DNA of 64,000 nt from contig CP129487.1 in assembly GCA_030584025.1 (NCBI GenBank), positions 992,001 to 1,056,000 on the forward strand, read 5' to 3'. How positions within the stretch are numbered: position 1 is the stretch's first letter; each line of letters starts with the position of its first letter. The position numbers and the translations under genes are program-made. The notes beneath the pieces were generated by a model. It saw only the letters and a program-made list of their open reading frames with translations. It was not told the origin of the DNA and ran no database searches. The stretch comes from Cyclobacteriaceae bacterium. Lineage in GTDB: Bacteria; Bacteroidota; Bacteroidia; Cytophagales; Cyclobacteriaceae. Positions 1 to 7,807 of this stretch are shown here, piece by piece.

Positions 1-6
1 CCTAAA

Positions 7-672
7 ATGGCTAAATCACTCAATGGACTGGCCGGTGCCGATCAGCTTACCAGCATACAATTTTATGAGCACGATTTAGGTCCGTTCAAAAAGGAGTTTC
101 ATCGCCTTAACAGCGATAGCAACGTAATGATATGGGGCCAGCCCGGCCACGGTAAAACGGTTAAGTTGCTCCAGCTTGCGCAACACTTTGCCAATAATGG
201 TAAAAAGGTGTTGTACGTGGCTGAAGAAGAATACGGCAAAAGCACACTGGCCGAAAAATTAACCACGTTTAAAATCGGCCATCCTAATTTGAGCTTTTCC
301 GGTGAACTGGTGGAAGATCACCTGGCACACTTTGATGTGATTTTCTTCGATAGCGTGAACAGCATGGGCCTAACCAGCCACGATGTAAAGCGCCTGGATA
401 AAAAGTACCCGAACAAATTATTTTTCCTCATTGTGCAAACCACCAAAGAAGGCGACTTTAGGGGTGGCCGTGATTGGGAGCACATTGTAGATATTGCCGG
501 AGAGATCCGCAACCGCAAACTGATCCTGCGTAAAAACCGCCTCGATAGCAACTTTAAAACCAAAGCCGATAAACTTATGGTTGATGCCCTGGTAGAAGAA
601 CAAAAGCAAAAGCAGCAAATCAAAAAACTTGTTAAAGAACAAACGGAACCGGCCGAACCGGTAAGCATGTAA
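7..672 (+). CDS. RadA-like mini-ATPase of integrated element
   Basis: A 221-residue P-loop ATPase. Walker A is GQPGHGKT (residues 44-51) and a Walker B-like strand ends at D115 (VIFFD). Residues 144-163 carry a QTTKEG...EHIVD signature, followed by KNR at 176-178; both match the TKEG/LEH-VD and KNRFG regions of RadA/Sms, the RecA-type branch-migration ATPase. The RadA zinc finger and Lon-like C-terminal domain are absent, leaving only the ATPase core and a basic, Lys/Gln-rich tail. It is followed 11 bases later by a membrane-anchor gene on the same strand and lies in a block ending with an integrase at a tRNA. Role in element replication, recombination or particle assembly is inference. A true upstream start outside the window cannot be excluded. 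Confidence 0.75.
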   Translation: MAKSLNGLAGADQLTSIQFYEHDLGPFKKEFHRLNSDSNVMIWGQPGHGKTVKLLQLAQHFANNGKKVLYVAEEEYGKSTLAEKLTTFKIGHPNLSFSGELVEDHLAHFDVIFFDSVNSMGLTSHDVKRLDKKYPNKLFFLIVQTTKEGDFRGGRDWEHIVDIAGEIRNRKLILRKNRLDSNFKTKADKLMVDALVEEQKQKQQIKKLVKEQTEPAEPVSM

Positions 673-683
673 ACCCATATTTT

Positions 684-1004
684 ATGTTTGTAGATACTTC
701 ATACCTCACAACCGTAAAGGTTAACGACCCGATTAAGCAGGTTGCAACCACCACAACGCAACCAGCGCCACCACAGCAAAAGGCTAACTTTTGGGATACG
801 CTTTTTAAAGCTGCCGATAGTGCTGCCAACGTAATTAATGCCGTAAAGCAACCGGCCACACAAACGCCAACGTATGGCGGCAGCTTTCAGCCACAGCCCA
901 TACCACAACAAAACAACACCATGAAAACCGTGTTGATTGTTGGCGGTGTTGCCGTTGCTGGTTTGGCCGCGTGGGCAATTTTTGGCAAGAAGAAGAAAAA
1001 GTAA
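684..1004 (+). CDS. Pro/Gln-rich protein with C-terminal membrane anchor
   Basis: A 106-residue protein I do not recognise. The middle is rich in Pro, Gln and Thr and probably disordered; residues about 81-100 form one hydrophobic helix (IVGGVAVAGLAAWAIFG) and the protein ends in five lysines. This places the N-terminal part outside and the lysine tail in the cytoplasm if inserted as a tail anchor. It is 11 bases behind the mini-ATPase and 14 bases ahead of another protein with the same tail architecture, so the three look like one operon of the integrated element. Small membrane proteins of this kind are common in lipid-containing or filamentous phages and in conjugative elements, but no family assignment is possible from sequence alone. 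Confidence 0.6.
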   Translation: MFVDTSYLTTVKVNDPIKQVATTTTQPAPPQQKANFWDTLFKAADSAANVINAVKQPATQTPTYGGSFQPQPIPQQNNTMKTVLIVGGVAVAGLAAWAIFGKKKKK

Positions 1005-1018
1005 AAACCAAATTTTTT

Positions 1019-1807
1019 ATGAACGCCTTTGCACTTTCCGGGTTGGGTGTAACCGTTACACCCGATCAAATTAATACCATTACAAACATTGCTTCACAGA
1101 CTACACCAACCGGTAGTAAGGCTAGCGTTATTGCCAGTGGTGCAGCAGCAGGGGCAGGGTTTGGTACAGCTGTGCCGGTTATTGGTACAGCCGTTGGAGC
1201 TGTATTAGGTGCATTTGCGGCATTAATTAAGCTGGGCAACAAACCAGCCACGCATACCATGAAGCGCGTAACCATTAACGGGCTTGAATATATGGAGCTT
1301 ATACCGAAGGATCCGGCTAATAGATTTCATCTGCTTGTTTTAATTGATGGACATGCAAGTACATTTGTACCAATACTTCCATTAAGTACAACAAATAGCC
1401 TTTTAATATCCGGCACGCTTAAAAGAGAGTATGAAGCCCAAATACAGGCCAAGTTGGCGGACTTTTTTTTCTCAAAGGGCATTTTACAGGTGGCTGAAAA
1501 AAATCCTAACGATTTGTTAACCTACAAATTCCCCGCTGATATTGTAAAATCTGTGCAAGCCAAAGGCTACGACTTTAACAAGGTAGATAGACTAGTGTTA
1601 ACTGCACCTGATGGTGTCGTTTACAGCATACGCGGTAATCAAGTATTTTCAAACATGCAGGCACCTGGTAAGCCGGGTGAAGAAAGCCCGGCCATTATGC
1701 AGGCCGGGTTTGGTTGGATTGGTGCGCTTGTTGCATTAAGTATTATTGGGGGGTTGTGGTGGAGTGCCCACAAAGCGGAGAAGAAAAAGAAAAATCAATC
1801 AACGTAG
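1019..1807 (+). CDS. Membrane protein with glycine-zipper helix and C-terminal anchor
   Basis: An unrecognised protein of 262 residues when started at the ATG at 1019, 14 bases after the preceding stop; an in-frame ATG at 971 would overlap the upstream gene by 34 bases and is less likely. An N-terminal Ala/Gly-rich hydrophobic stretch (about residues 35-70, GAAAGAGFGTAVPVIG and following) looks like a glycine-zipper membrane segment. A second membrane helix near the end (AGFGWIGALVALSIIGGLWW) is followed by a run of lysines, the same tail design as the preceding gene. The central 130 residues are soluble in character. The end overlaps the convergent secreted-protein gene by 13 bases. Probably a membrane or structural protein of the integrated element. 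Confidence 0.65.
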   Translation: MNAFALSGLGVTVTPDQINTITNIASQTTPTGSKASVIASGAAAGAGFGTAVPVIGTAVGAVLGAFAALIKLGNKPATHTMKRVTINGLEYMELIPKDPANRFHLLVLIDGHASTFVPILPLSTTNSLLISGTLKREYEAQIQAKLADFFFSKGILQVAEKNPNDLLTYKFPADIVKSVQAKGYDFNKVDRLVLTAPDGVVYSIRGNQVFSNMQAPGKPGEESPAIMQAGFGWIGALVALSIIGGLWWSAHKAEKKKKNQST

Positions 1808-2106
1808 CGTATTACTTTGTAGTTGATACCCTGCATTTTTCCGGGTTCAGGAAAATCAATAATAACACCTTCAGCGCCATTAACTTTACCAGCTTTACGT
1901 ATGGGTGCAATTATCCATTCTTTGCAACCCATCGCCACGTTCAAACTTTTTTCCTCCAGCACTTCATACCTGGCAAGTGGTTCGCTATAAATGTAAACAT
2001 CCATACCAAAATACTTTTCAACTTTGGCGTGGCTACGCTCATTAACTTTTGTAAACGCCATTGCCATAGCTGCTACGGCAATGAGTGCAAGGAACAGTTT
2101 TTTCAT
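1795..2106 (-). CDS. Small secreted protein of integrated element
   Basis: A 103-residue protein with an N-terminal signal sequence (MKKLFLALIAVAAMAMA); the ATG at 2106 is chosen over one ten codons upstream because it puts the signal peptide at the N-terminus. The mature part is about 85 residues, mixed alpha/beta in character, with one cysteine. I do not recognise the family. It lies between the integrase gene (39 bases away, same strand) and the convergent membrane-protein gene, whose end it overlaps. Its position beside the integrase, on the strand opposite the presumed element operon, resembles that of a lysogeny-expressed cargo gene such as a superinfection-exclusion factor; that is inference only. 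Confidence 0.6.
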   Translation of the reverse strand: MKKLFLALIAVAAMAMAFTKVNERSHAKVEKYFGMDVYIYSEPLARYEVLEEKSLNVAMGCKEWIIAPIRKAGKVNGAEGVIIDFPEPGKMQGINYKVIRYVD

Positions 2107-2145
2107 TGGTATATTTTTTTTGATTACAGTAACCAAATATAATGC

Positions 2146-3327
2146 CTATTCGGCAAATCCTTTCCAGTGTTGTAACGCCTGGTGGTCGTCCATCAATCCC
2201 AAATCGCGCAAATACGTGTTGGTTTGTTCAATGCTTTGGTGCCGGCATTGGCGTTGCACCAGCTTAATATCTTTTGTGGCCCGGTACAAGCTAATAGCAC
2301 CGCTATGCTTGTAACTGTAAATATCGTAGGGCCGGTCGGTATAGTTTAGCTCCTTCAGCACCTTAACGTTTCGCTCCCAAAATGTGCTACGGTACGGCAT
2401 GGCCTCGCCAGGCGCTTGCTTTTTGCCAAAAATGAAATGCTGAGGATCCGCCTTCAGGATGGCTGCTTTTTTAATAGCGCGCAGCAACGGTGGAGCAATG
2501 GCCACCCATTCATCGTTTCGGTTTTTGCTAATGGTACCGGGTATAAATAACCGGTTTTCTTTCACATCAATGTGGTGTATGCGTAGCTGCATCAATTCGT
2601 TTGGCCGGGCAAGTGTGTAGTAAATAAAGTGAATAAACAGCCATAGTTGCGTGTAGTCTTTATCCAGGCAAAGGGCCAATATTGCCTTCATTTGTTCATC
2701 ACTAAATGCAGCATGTTTACGCGCAACGGTTTTCAGTATGGGGACATCTTCAACCGGATTTTTTTTGAACGAGCCGGGGTATCGCTTCATTACCCACCTG
2801 ATGAAAATATTAAAATCACTTCGGTACTTGTTGTGTGTTTTGTTGGCAATCTGCTTTTCTTTTTTGAGCCAGGTAAACCACGCGTGCAGGTCGTTGGCAT
2901 CGAGCTGCCGTAATTCAAAATCGGTTTGCTTGCGTGCATCAACATACTCCAGCCAATTGGTGGCCAGTGTAACGTAACTGCGGTAATAACTTTTGCGGTA
3001 ACCGCCTGCCTCCTTGTGATCTTTAAAGAATAGCAGCGCTTCACTTACGCGCATGGTTTTAATATTGGCTGGTGGTTCGGCTGTAATTTCATCGCGGCCC
3101 AGGCACATGCCGGCAGTGAGCTGCGCGTTAACAATGCTTACCATTTCGCGGCCGATATCAAGGCGCTGCGCAAGCGTATTTTTTTTACGGTTTAGTGGGT
3201 CGAACAGTCGCCTGCGTTCCAGGCGTTCAGTCTTAACGTTCCATGCAGAGAAATCGACATACCAGCGTTTAGTAACATCGTAGTTGTGATGCACCAGCTT
3301 AGCCAGTTTATATGGGTACCGTGGCAC
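2146..3327 (-). CDS. Tyrosine recombinase (integrase)
   Basis: A 393-residue site-specific recombinase. An N-terminal arm-type DNA-binding region (about 15-60) is followed by a SAM-like core-binding domain (about 93-185) and the catalytic domain. Catalytic residues read as R241 (ARPNE), K268, H341 (SYKHSG), H363 (RHQS) and nucleophile Y372 (NTYLR); the usual second arginine after the first histidine is alanine (A344), as in a number of Bacteroidota integrases of the KHT/KHS type. The start is GTG at 3327. The gene begins 71 bases from the 3' end of tRNA-Leu, the classical position for an integrase whose attachment site is the tRNA end, so the element extends leftwards out of the window. Confidence 0.92.
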   Translation of the reverse strand: MPRYPYKLAKLVHHNYDVTKRWYVDFSAWNVKTERLERRRLFDPLNRKKNTLAQRLDIGREMVSIVNAQLTAGMCLGRDEITAEPPANIKTMRVSEALLFFKDHKEAGGYRKSYYRSYVTLATNWLEYVDARKQTDFELRQLDANDLHAWFTWLKKEKQIANKTHNKYRSDFNIFIRWVMKRYPGSFKKNPVEDVPILKTVARKHAAFSDEQMKAILALCLDKDYTQLWLFIHFIYYTLARPNELMQLRIHHIDVKENRLFIPGTISKNRNDEWVAIAPPLLRAIKKAAILKADPQHFIFGKKQAPGEAMPYRSTFWERNVKVLKELNYTDRPYDIYSYKHSGAISLYRATKDIKLVQRQCRHQSIEQTNTYLRDLGLMDDHQALQHWKGFAE

Positions 3328-3398
3328 AGTTTCTTGGCACAGTTTGTTGAAGTCGGTAAAAAGTGCGTTAATCTGATCGAAAAACGCACCTTTTTTAG

Positions 3399-3482
3399 TA
3401 CCCGGAGCCGGAGTCGAACCGGCACAGTATTGCTACCATTGGTGTTTGAGACCAACGCGTCTACCAATTCCGCCATCCGGGC
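3399..3482 (-). tRNA. tRNA-Leu (anticodon CAA)
   Basis: Read on the minus strand this gives an 84-base class II tRNA. The acceptor stem is GCCCGGA with TCCGGGT (first pair a G-U wobble) and discriminator A. The anticodon stem TTGGT/ACCAA encloses CTCAAAC, giving anticodon CAA, which reads UUG. The T arm is GCCGG-TTCGACT-CCGGC and there is a long variable arm as expected for leucine. CCA is not encoded. Its 3' end faces the integrase gene and is the probable attachment site of the integrated element to the left. Confidence 0.95.
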
Positions 3483-3496
3483 TTTTTGAAGAACGC

Positions 3497-3515
3497 CAGG
3501 CCGTTTACCGGCCTG
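3497..3515. repeat. Short inverted repeat upstream of tRNA-Leu
   Basis: A perfect 7-base-pair stem, CAGGCCG and CGGCCTG, with loop TTTAC, sits between the tRNA and its candidate promoter. It lacks a T-tract on either strand, so a terminator role is doubtful; it would be part of the tRNA 5' leader if the upstream promoter is correct. Confidence 0.4.
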
Positions 3516-3527
3516 TTTGTTGGGCTG

Positions 3528-3558
3528 CAAATATGGGTAAAGATTACCGTTTGAACAA
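3528..3558 (-). promoter_or_regulatory. Candidate promoter of tRNA-Leu
   Basis: On the minus strand a TTG (3558-3556) and CATATTTG (3535-3528) are separated by 20 bases, close to the Bacteroidota TTG-N19-TAnnTTTG consensus with one mismatch. It lies about 46 bases ahead of the tRNA 5' end. Confidence 0.4.
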
Positions 3559-3559
3559 T

Positions 3560-3853
3560 CTACAATTCAATAAATTTCTGGAGCGAAAATGCCTGCGAAC
3601 GCTCGGCAAATAAGGTTTTTATGCCCCCCCAAACATTGCCGAAAAGCTCTGACTTGCGGTATCGCTCCAGGCACTCCGCATCTTTCCAATGGCTTAAAGT
3701 CGTGTAGGTGTTGGGGTTATCAACATCTTTTAAGAGTTGAAGATGGGTACATCCTTCAAAGTTTCGGATGGCCTCTTTGTTGGTGTTAAAAATTTGTAAA
3801 AATTCGTCAACACCGGCCTCCGTAAAATGCATGCGTACAATTCTGATCAGCAT
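3560..3853 (-). CDS. Antibiotic biosynthesis monooxygenase (ABM) domain protein
   Basis: A 97-residue single-domain protein of the dimeric alpha-beta barrel (ABM) superfamily. The N-terminal strand MLIRIVRMHF, the helix with DEFLQIF, the segment FEGCTHLQLL and the TLSHWKD motif follow the usual ABM pattern; such proteins are small oxygenases, haem-binding proteins or stress proteins, and the substrate here is unknown. The ATG at 3853 is preferred because it lies 4 bases beyond the stop of the SAM hydrolase gene upstream, suggesting one transcript; an ATG five codons earlier would overlap it by 11 bases. Confidence 0.8.
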   Translation of the reverse strand: MLIRIVRMHFTEAGVDEFLQIFNTNKEAIRNFEGCTHLQLLKDVDNPNTYTTLSHWKDAECLERYRKSELFGNVWGGIKTLFAERSQAFSLQKFIEL

Positions 3854-3857
3854 AAAG

Positions 3858-4631
3858 TTAGTCGTCAAAGATAATGTTTACCACGCTATCGTATTCAAGG
3901 CCCAGCAATTCCGAGGCATTGCCTTTGTAGATTCCGATTTCCATTAAACCCAGGCTGTTAAATACAATAAAACATTCTCCTTCCTCGGCCTGGTTGTATT
4001 GGGTATGGAGCTTTCTGAACTTTTCCCCACCAAACTGAATGGTGAACACTTTATCCTGACTCAGTACGTCAAAGGCTTCTTTGGTAATGTTGGTCAACAG
4101 GTTGCCAAAATTATCCACCCGAAGCACATGACCGGTAATTTGTTTTCGCGTGGCTTTCATCTGCCGGTCGATCATTTTTTTGAAGGTAGGTAGCGGTTTT
4201 CCAAGCGATGTGATGCCCACTCCACTGGCTAATCGGGCTGCAGCCGGAGCAAAAATTTCTTTTTCCGGGAAGGTAGTAGTTGAAGTAGTTAGTGTATTCA
4301 GTTCAACCAGGTTCTGTTGGGCTTTATCGGTAACCAAGCCAAACAGGCCATTATCTGCGCCAACAAAAAAATGATCTTCCACCTGCAAGGCGATTGCGGC
4401 ATCGTTTCGGTTACCCGTGGCATGCACACCTACCAGGTGCACGGTGCCTTTTGGGAAATCACGAAAAATACCCCGCAAAATGAAAGCGGCATGTGCCAGA
4501 TCGCACGGAGCAATGGCATGGGTAATGTCGATGATTCGGATACCCGGATTGACCGACAGGATTTTAGCCTTGATAGCCGCCACATAGTGGTCGTTTGTTC
4601 CCGAATCTGTCAGCAGGGTAATAATGGCCAT
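3858..4631 (-). CDS. SAM hydrolase (SAM hydroxide adenosyltransferase, DUF62)
   Basis: A 257-residue protein of the fluorinase/chlorinase-related family that in most bacteria hydrolyses S-adenosylmethionine to adenosine and methionine. Family marks are the N-terminal LLTDSGTNDHYV segment with the catalytic aspartate, the DITHAIAPCD motif, HLVGVHATG, FFVGADNGLF and the C-terminal domain segment VDNFGNLLTNI. The usual TDFG reads TDSG here. The start at 4631 gives the standard family N-terminus; a further ATG 21 codons upstream would add an extension with no family support. It is divergent from phoH and is followed at close range by the ABM gene. Confidence 0.88.
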   Translation of the reverse strand: MAIITLLTDSGTNDHYVAAIKAKILSVNPGIRIIDITHAIAPCDLAHAAFILRGIFRDFPKGTVHLVGVHATGNRNDAAIALQVEDHFFVGADNGLFGLVTDKAQQNLVELNTLTTSTTTFPEKEIFAPAAARLASGVGITSLGKPLPTFKKMIDRQMKATRKQITGHVLRVDNFGNLLTNITKEAFDVLSQDKVFTIQFGGEKFRKLHTQYNQAEEGECFIVFNSLGLMEIGIYKGNASELLGLEYDSVVNIIFDD

Positions 4632-4669
4632 GTATTGATGCTCCCCGTGTTCTTTTGTAAGTTTACTGG

Positions 4670-4677
4670 CAAAAATA
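4670..4677 (-). promoter_or_regulatory. -7 element of SAM hydrolase promoter
   Basis: TATTTTTG on the minus strand matches the Bacteroidota -7 consensus TAnnTTTG exactly, 38 bases ahead of the start codon. No convincing TTG element is seen at the expected spacing, so this is a partial match. Confidence 0.45.
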
Positions 4678-4724
4678 AACACTTTTAACAGCATTTATTA
4701 TCCGTAAAAACTGCATCCCGTATT

Positions 4725-5684
4725 TTGACTGAGAAAGTAATAACCCTTGAGGAAGTATCCCTGGTTGATTTTCTGGGGATTGAAAACCGAAACATCACCG
4801 AACTGGCATCTGCTTTTCCTAAAAGCCGTATTGTGGCGCGGGGTAACCAGATCATGGTTCGCGGAAGTGCCGATGAGATTATTCAGATTGATGATATCCT
4901 CCAGTCGCTGATGGACCATTACCATAAGTACGGCATTATTACCGAAGAAAATGTGAAGGATTATGTTTCGCGTGAGCAGGAAATTGTTCAGTCGCAGGTT
5001 GCGGGTGAAGAGTTGATTCTTCATGGAACCAAAGGCACACCGATTAAAGCCAAAACCCCAAATCAACAACGATTGGTGCAACTGGTGAAAGAAAACGACC
5101 TGGTGTTTGCACTCGGTCCTGCGGGTACAGGCAAGACCTACATTTCAGTAGCACTGGCCGTGCGGGCACTCAAAAATAAACAGGTAAAGAAAATAATCAT
5201 AACTCGCCCCGCAGTGGAGGCAGGGGAGAACCTGGGTTTTCTTCCCGGTGATTTGAAAGAAAAGATTGACCCGTACCTGCGCCCAATTTATGACGGACTC
5301 AACGACATGATTCCATACGAGAAGCTTCAATATTATATGGAGCGCGAAATCATTGAAATAGCGCCTTTGGCCTACATGCGCGGTCGTACGTTAAATAACG
5401 CCTTTATTCTGCTGGATGAAGCGCAAAACACCACACCCATGCAAATGAAAATGTTCCTCACGCGTATGGGCCCTGATTCCAAAATGATTGTTACAGGGGA
5501 TACCTCACAGGTTGATCTTCCGAAAAAACAAAGTTCCGGTTTGAATGAAGCCATCTCGATTTTAAAAGACGTTAAGGGCATTGGCTTGATTGAACTGAAT
5601 GAAAAGGATGTTGTCCGTCATAAATTGGTGCGTGATATCATTGACGCCTATGCGCGCAAACAGAAGAGTGAAGGCGGAAATTAA
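4725..5684 (+). CDS. phoH: PhoH family ATPase
   Basis: A 319-residue PhoH-like P-loop protein. A short N-terminal KH-like region (about 10-70) precedes the ATPase, with Walker A GPAGTGKT, the conserved ITRPAVEAGENLGFLPGD segment, Walker B ILLDEAQNTTP and the TGDTSQVDLP motif. PhoH2-type proteins act as ATPases or RNA helicases linked to RNA turnover and ribosome function. The start is read as TTG at 4725 because the resulting N-terminus, MTEKVITLEE, resembles that of relatives; the next ATG lies far inside the domain. It is divergent from the SAM hydrolase gene and followed by comEC on the same strand. Confidence 0.92.
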   Translation: MTEKVITLEEVSLVDFLGIENRNITELASAFPKSRIVARGNQIMVRGSADEIIQIDDILQSLMDHYHKYGIITEENVKDYVSREQEIVQSQVAGEELILHGTKGTPIKAKTPNQQRLVQLVKENDLVFALGPAGTGKTYISVALAVRALKNKQVKKIIITRPAVEAGENLGFLPGDLKEKIDPYLRPIYDGLNDMIPYEKLQYYMEREIIEIAPLAYMRGRTLNNAFILLDEAQNTTPMQMKMFLTRMGPDSKMIVTGDTSQVDLPKKQSSGLNEAISILKDVKGIGLIELNEKDVVRHKLVRDIIDAYARKQKSEGGN

Positions 5685-5739
5685 TAGTCTGAATTGATCC
5701 TTGCCTTGAATTCTATCGCCTTTTCGCTATTTTCCCTAC

Positions 5740-7803
5740 ATGTTTTATTGGACGCCCTACACATTTGTACGGATCGTTTTTTTCTTCATTGCAGGTATTG
5801 TATTGGGCATTTATCAGCCTGATCTGATTCCTGATAAAGTGGCCTGGTTTCTTTTTATCGGATGTGTGACCGGGTTTCTGATACTTTCTCGTTTTAAATA
5901 TAAAATCAATCCTGGCGTGTTGGGTTTGATGGCAGTACTCTTTGCCGGTTACAGCAACACATTATTACATACCGAATCAAGAAGGGCAGATCATTTTTTG
6001 CATGAAAAGGTAATCAAGCAATACATAGCCGTTGTGGCGGGGTTTGAAGAAGAGAAGACCAAGTCGTGGAAGGTTGAAGCGCATGTTCAATATATTTTTG
6101 ATAGTGCGAACTGGAAACCGGTTTCCGGAAAGATGCTTTGGTATTTTTCAAAAGAAGATTTCCCCACTCCGTTCTCCTATGGCGATCGTTTGCTGATACA
6201 GGGTTCACCTAACGAGTTAAAGGGGCCAGCCAACCCGGGCGAGTTTGATTACAAACGCTTTCTCACATTCAAGAAAATTTATCATCAGCAATTCTTACGA
6301 AAGGAGTCGGTGCACTGGATTGAAAATGATCCGCCTCATGCTATAATGGCCTATGCCTTAACGGCAAGACGTTGGGCTGAAAGCGTATTGGAGAAACACA
6401 TTCATGGGAATCAGGAGCGAGCTGTTGCATCTGCTCTGATACTGGGTGTTAAAGATGGTTTGGATAATGAATTGGTTCAGGCCTACGCTTCATCAGGGGC
6501 TATGCATGTACTCGCAGTATCCGGACTGCATGTGGGGATTATCTATTTTATTCTCATGCTTTTTCTGAAACCTTTAAAGCAGTGGAGGTATGGAAAATGG
6601 ATGCTGGCCGTGATCAGTATTTTGGCGTTGTGGGCTTATGCATTTGTTACGGGCCTTTCGCCCTCTGTTTTGCGTGCCGTTACCATGTTTACGGTTATTG
6701 CCTTATCACGACCATTAAATTACAGCACAAATATTTACAATACGTTGGCTGTCGCAGCCTTTGCTTTGCTGGTGTATGAACCTTACCTGATCATGTCTGT
6801 CGGGTTTCAGCTTTCTTTTCTGGCGGTAATCGGTATTGTATACGTTCAACCTAAACTCGCCCAACTGTGGGAACCTAATAACGGATTGCTGGATAAGGTG
6901 TGGCAGGTAACCTGCGTTTCTTTTGCCGCACAGTTGGCAACGTTTTCATTGGGTCTGTTATACTTCCATCAGTTTCCAGTGTATTTTTTGGTTTCGAATC
7001 TGTTTGTAATTCCGGGAGCTTTCATTTCGCTTCTTATGGGGGTTGTTTTGTTGATGGTAAGTCCGTTGGATGTTGTAGCAAGCTGGATCGGACAATTGCT
7101 GGAAGGTATTTTAGGATTATTGAATTACCTGGTTTTTGCTGTTGAACGATGGCCCTACAGCCTGATCAACAACATTTACATCACCACCGCTCAAAGTTGG
7201 TTGATTGTCGGGATCGTGCTGTTCGCTTTGCTGCTGTTTCAGTATCGAAAGTATATTTATTTGATGGGTGTATCTGCTTGTGCATTGTTGTTTGGGTTGA
7301 CTCAATGGGTTCACTACCAACAGGAAATCAATCAGGAAAAATTTGTTGTGTATAGTGTGGCTGGTCATCATGCTATGGAATGGATGGATCGGGGAAAATC
7401 TTTTTTGTTTGCCGATTCATTACTGGTAACCAATGCCGATCGCATGCGGTTTCATATTCGTCCAAACCGGTTAATCAGCGGTATTGAGCGGATTCATTAC
7501 AACGAATCAGCTTTTGTTCAGGATATTCCCGGTGGTCGACTATATTCCTGGAAAGGAAAGACTTTTCTTCAACTTACATCACCGGATTTTTCTTTGCCAG
7601 ATAATCTTAAAATCGATTATGTGATTATCAGTTATAATAGTGTAAGGTCATTGACGCAGCTAAATACTATCAATTATAAACAGATAATCATTGACAGCAG
7701 TAACGTATATTACAACGTAAACCGGTTGATGAAAGAAGCGATGCAACTTCAACTTCCGGTGCATTCCGTTTTACAACACGGAGCCTTTTCCATAAAATTG
7801 TAA
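5740..7803 (+). CDS. comEC: ComEC/Rec2 DNA uptake channel
   Basis: A 687-residue polytopic inner-membrane protein. Two N-terminal membrane helices lead into the periplasmic DUF4131 region, followed by the competence domain with the family signature GAMHVLAVSGLHVG and about ten membrane helices, then a soluble C-terminal region from about residue 540. ComEC passes single-stranded DNA into the cytoplasm in natural transformation. The C-terminal part is shorter than a full metallo-beta-lactamase domain and I see no HxHxDH motif, as is common in Bacteroidota members. Other competence genes are not in the window. It is followed 4 bases later by an enoyl-CoA hydratase gene. Confidence 0.9.
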   Translation: MFYWTPYTFVRIVFFFIAGIVLGIYQPDLIPDKVAWFLFIGCVTGFLILSRFKYKINPGVLGLMAVLFAGYSNTLLHTESRRADHFLHEKVIKQYIAVVAGFEEEKTKSWKVEAHVQYIFDSANWKPVSGKMLWYFSKEDFPTPFSYGDRLLIQGSPNELKGPANPGEFDYKRFLTFKKIYHQQFLRKESVHWIENDPPHAIMAYALTARRWAESVLEKHIHGNQERAVASALILGVKDGLDNELVQAYASSGAMHVLAVSGLHVGIIYFILMLFLKPLKQWRYGKWMLAVISILALWAYAFVTGLSPSVLRAVTMFTVIALSRPLNYSTNIYNTLAVAAFALLVYEPYLIMSVGFQLSFLAVIGIVYVQPKLAQLWEPNNGLLDKVWQVTCVSFAAQLATFSLGLLYFHQFPVYFLVSNLFVIPGAFISLLMGVVLLMVSPLDVVASWIGQLLEGILGLLNYLVFAVERWPYSLINNIYITTAQSWLIVGIVLFALLLFQYRKYIYLMGVSACALLFGLTQWVHYQQEINQEKFVVYSVAGHHAMEWMDRGKSFLFADSLLVTNADRMRFHIRPNRLISGIERIHYNESAFVQDIPGGRLYSWKGKTFLQLTSPDFSLPDNLKIDYVIISYNSVRSLTQLNTINYKQIIIDSSNVYYNVNRLMKEAMQLQLPVHSVLQHGAFSIKL

Positions 7804-7807
7804 TGTT

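Noticed and set aside
318..859. Several minus-strand frames opposite the mini-ATPase and anchor genes
   Set aside because: They are complements of coding sequence with low-complexity Ser, Leu and Phe content and no start context.
1714..2142. 142-codon open frame on the plus strand
   Set aside because: It lies antisense to the secreted-protein gene and overlaps the end of the membrane-protein gene; the residue pattern is not protein-like.
3192..3530. 112-codon open frame on the minus strand across tRNA-Leu
   Set aside because: It reads through the tRNA gene and the integrase start in another frame; the tRNA is clear.
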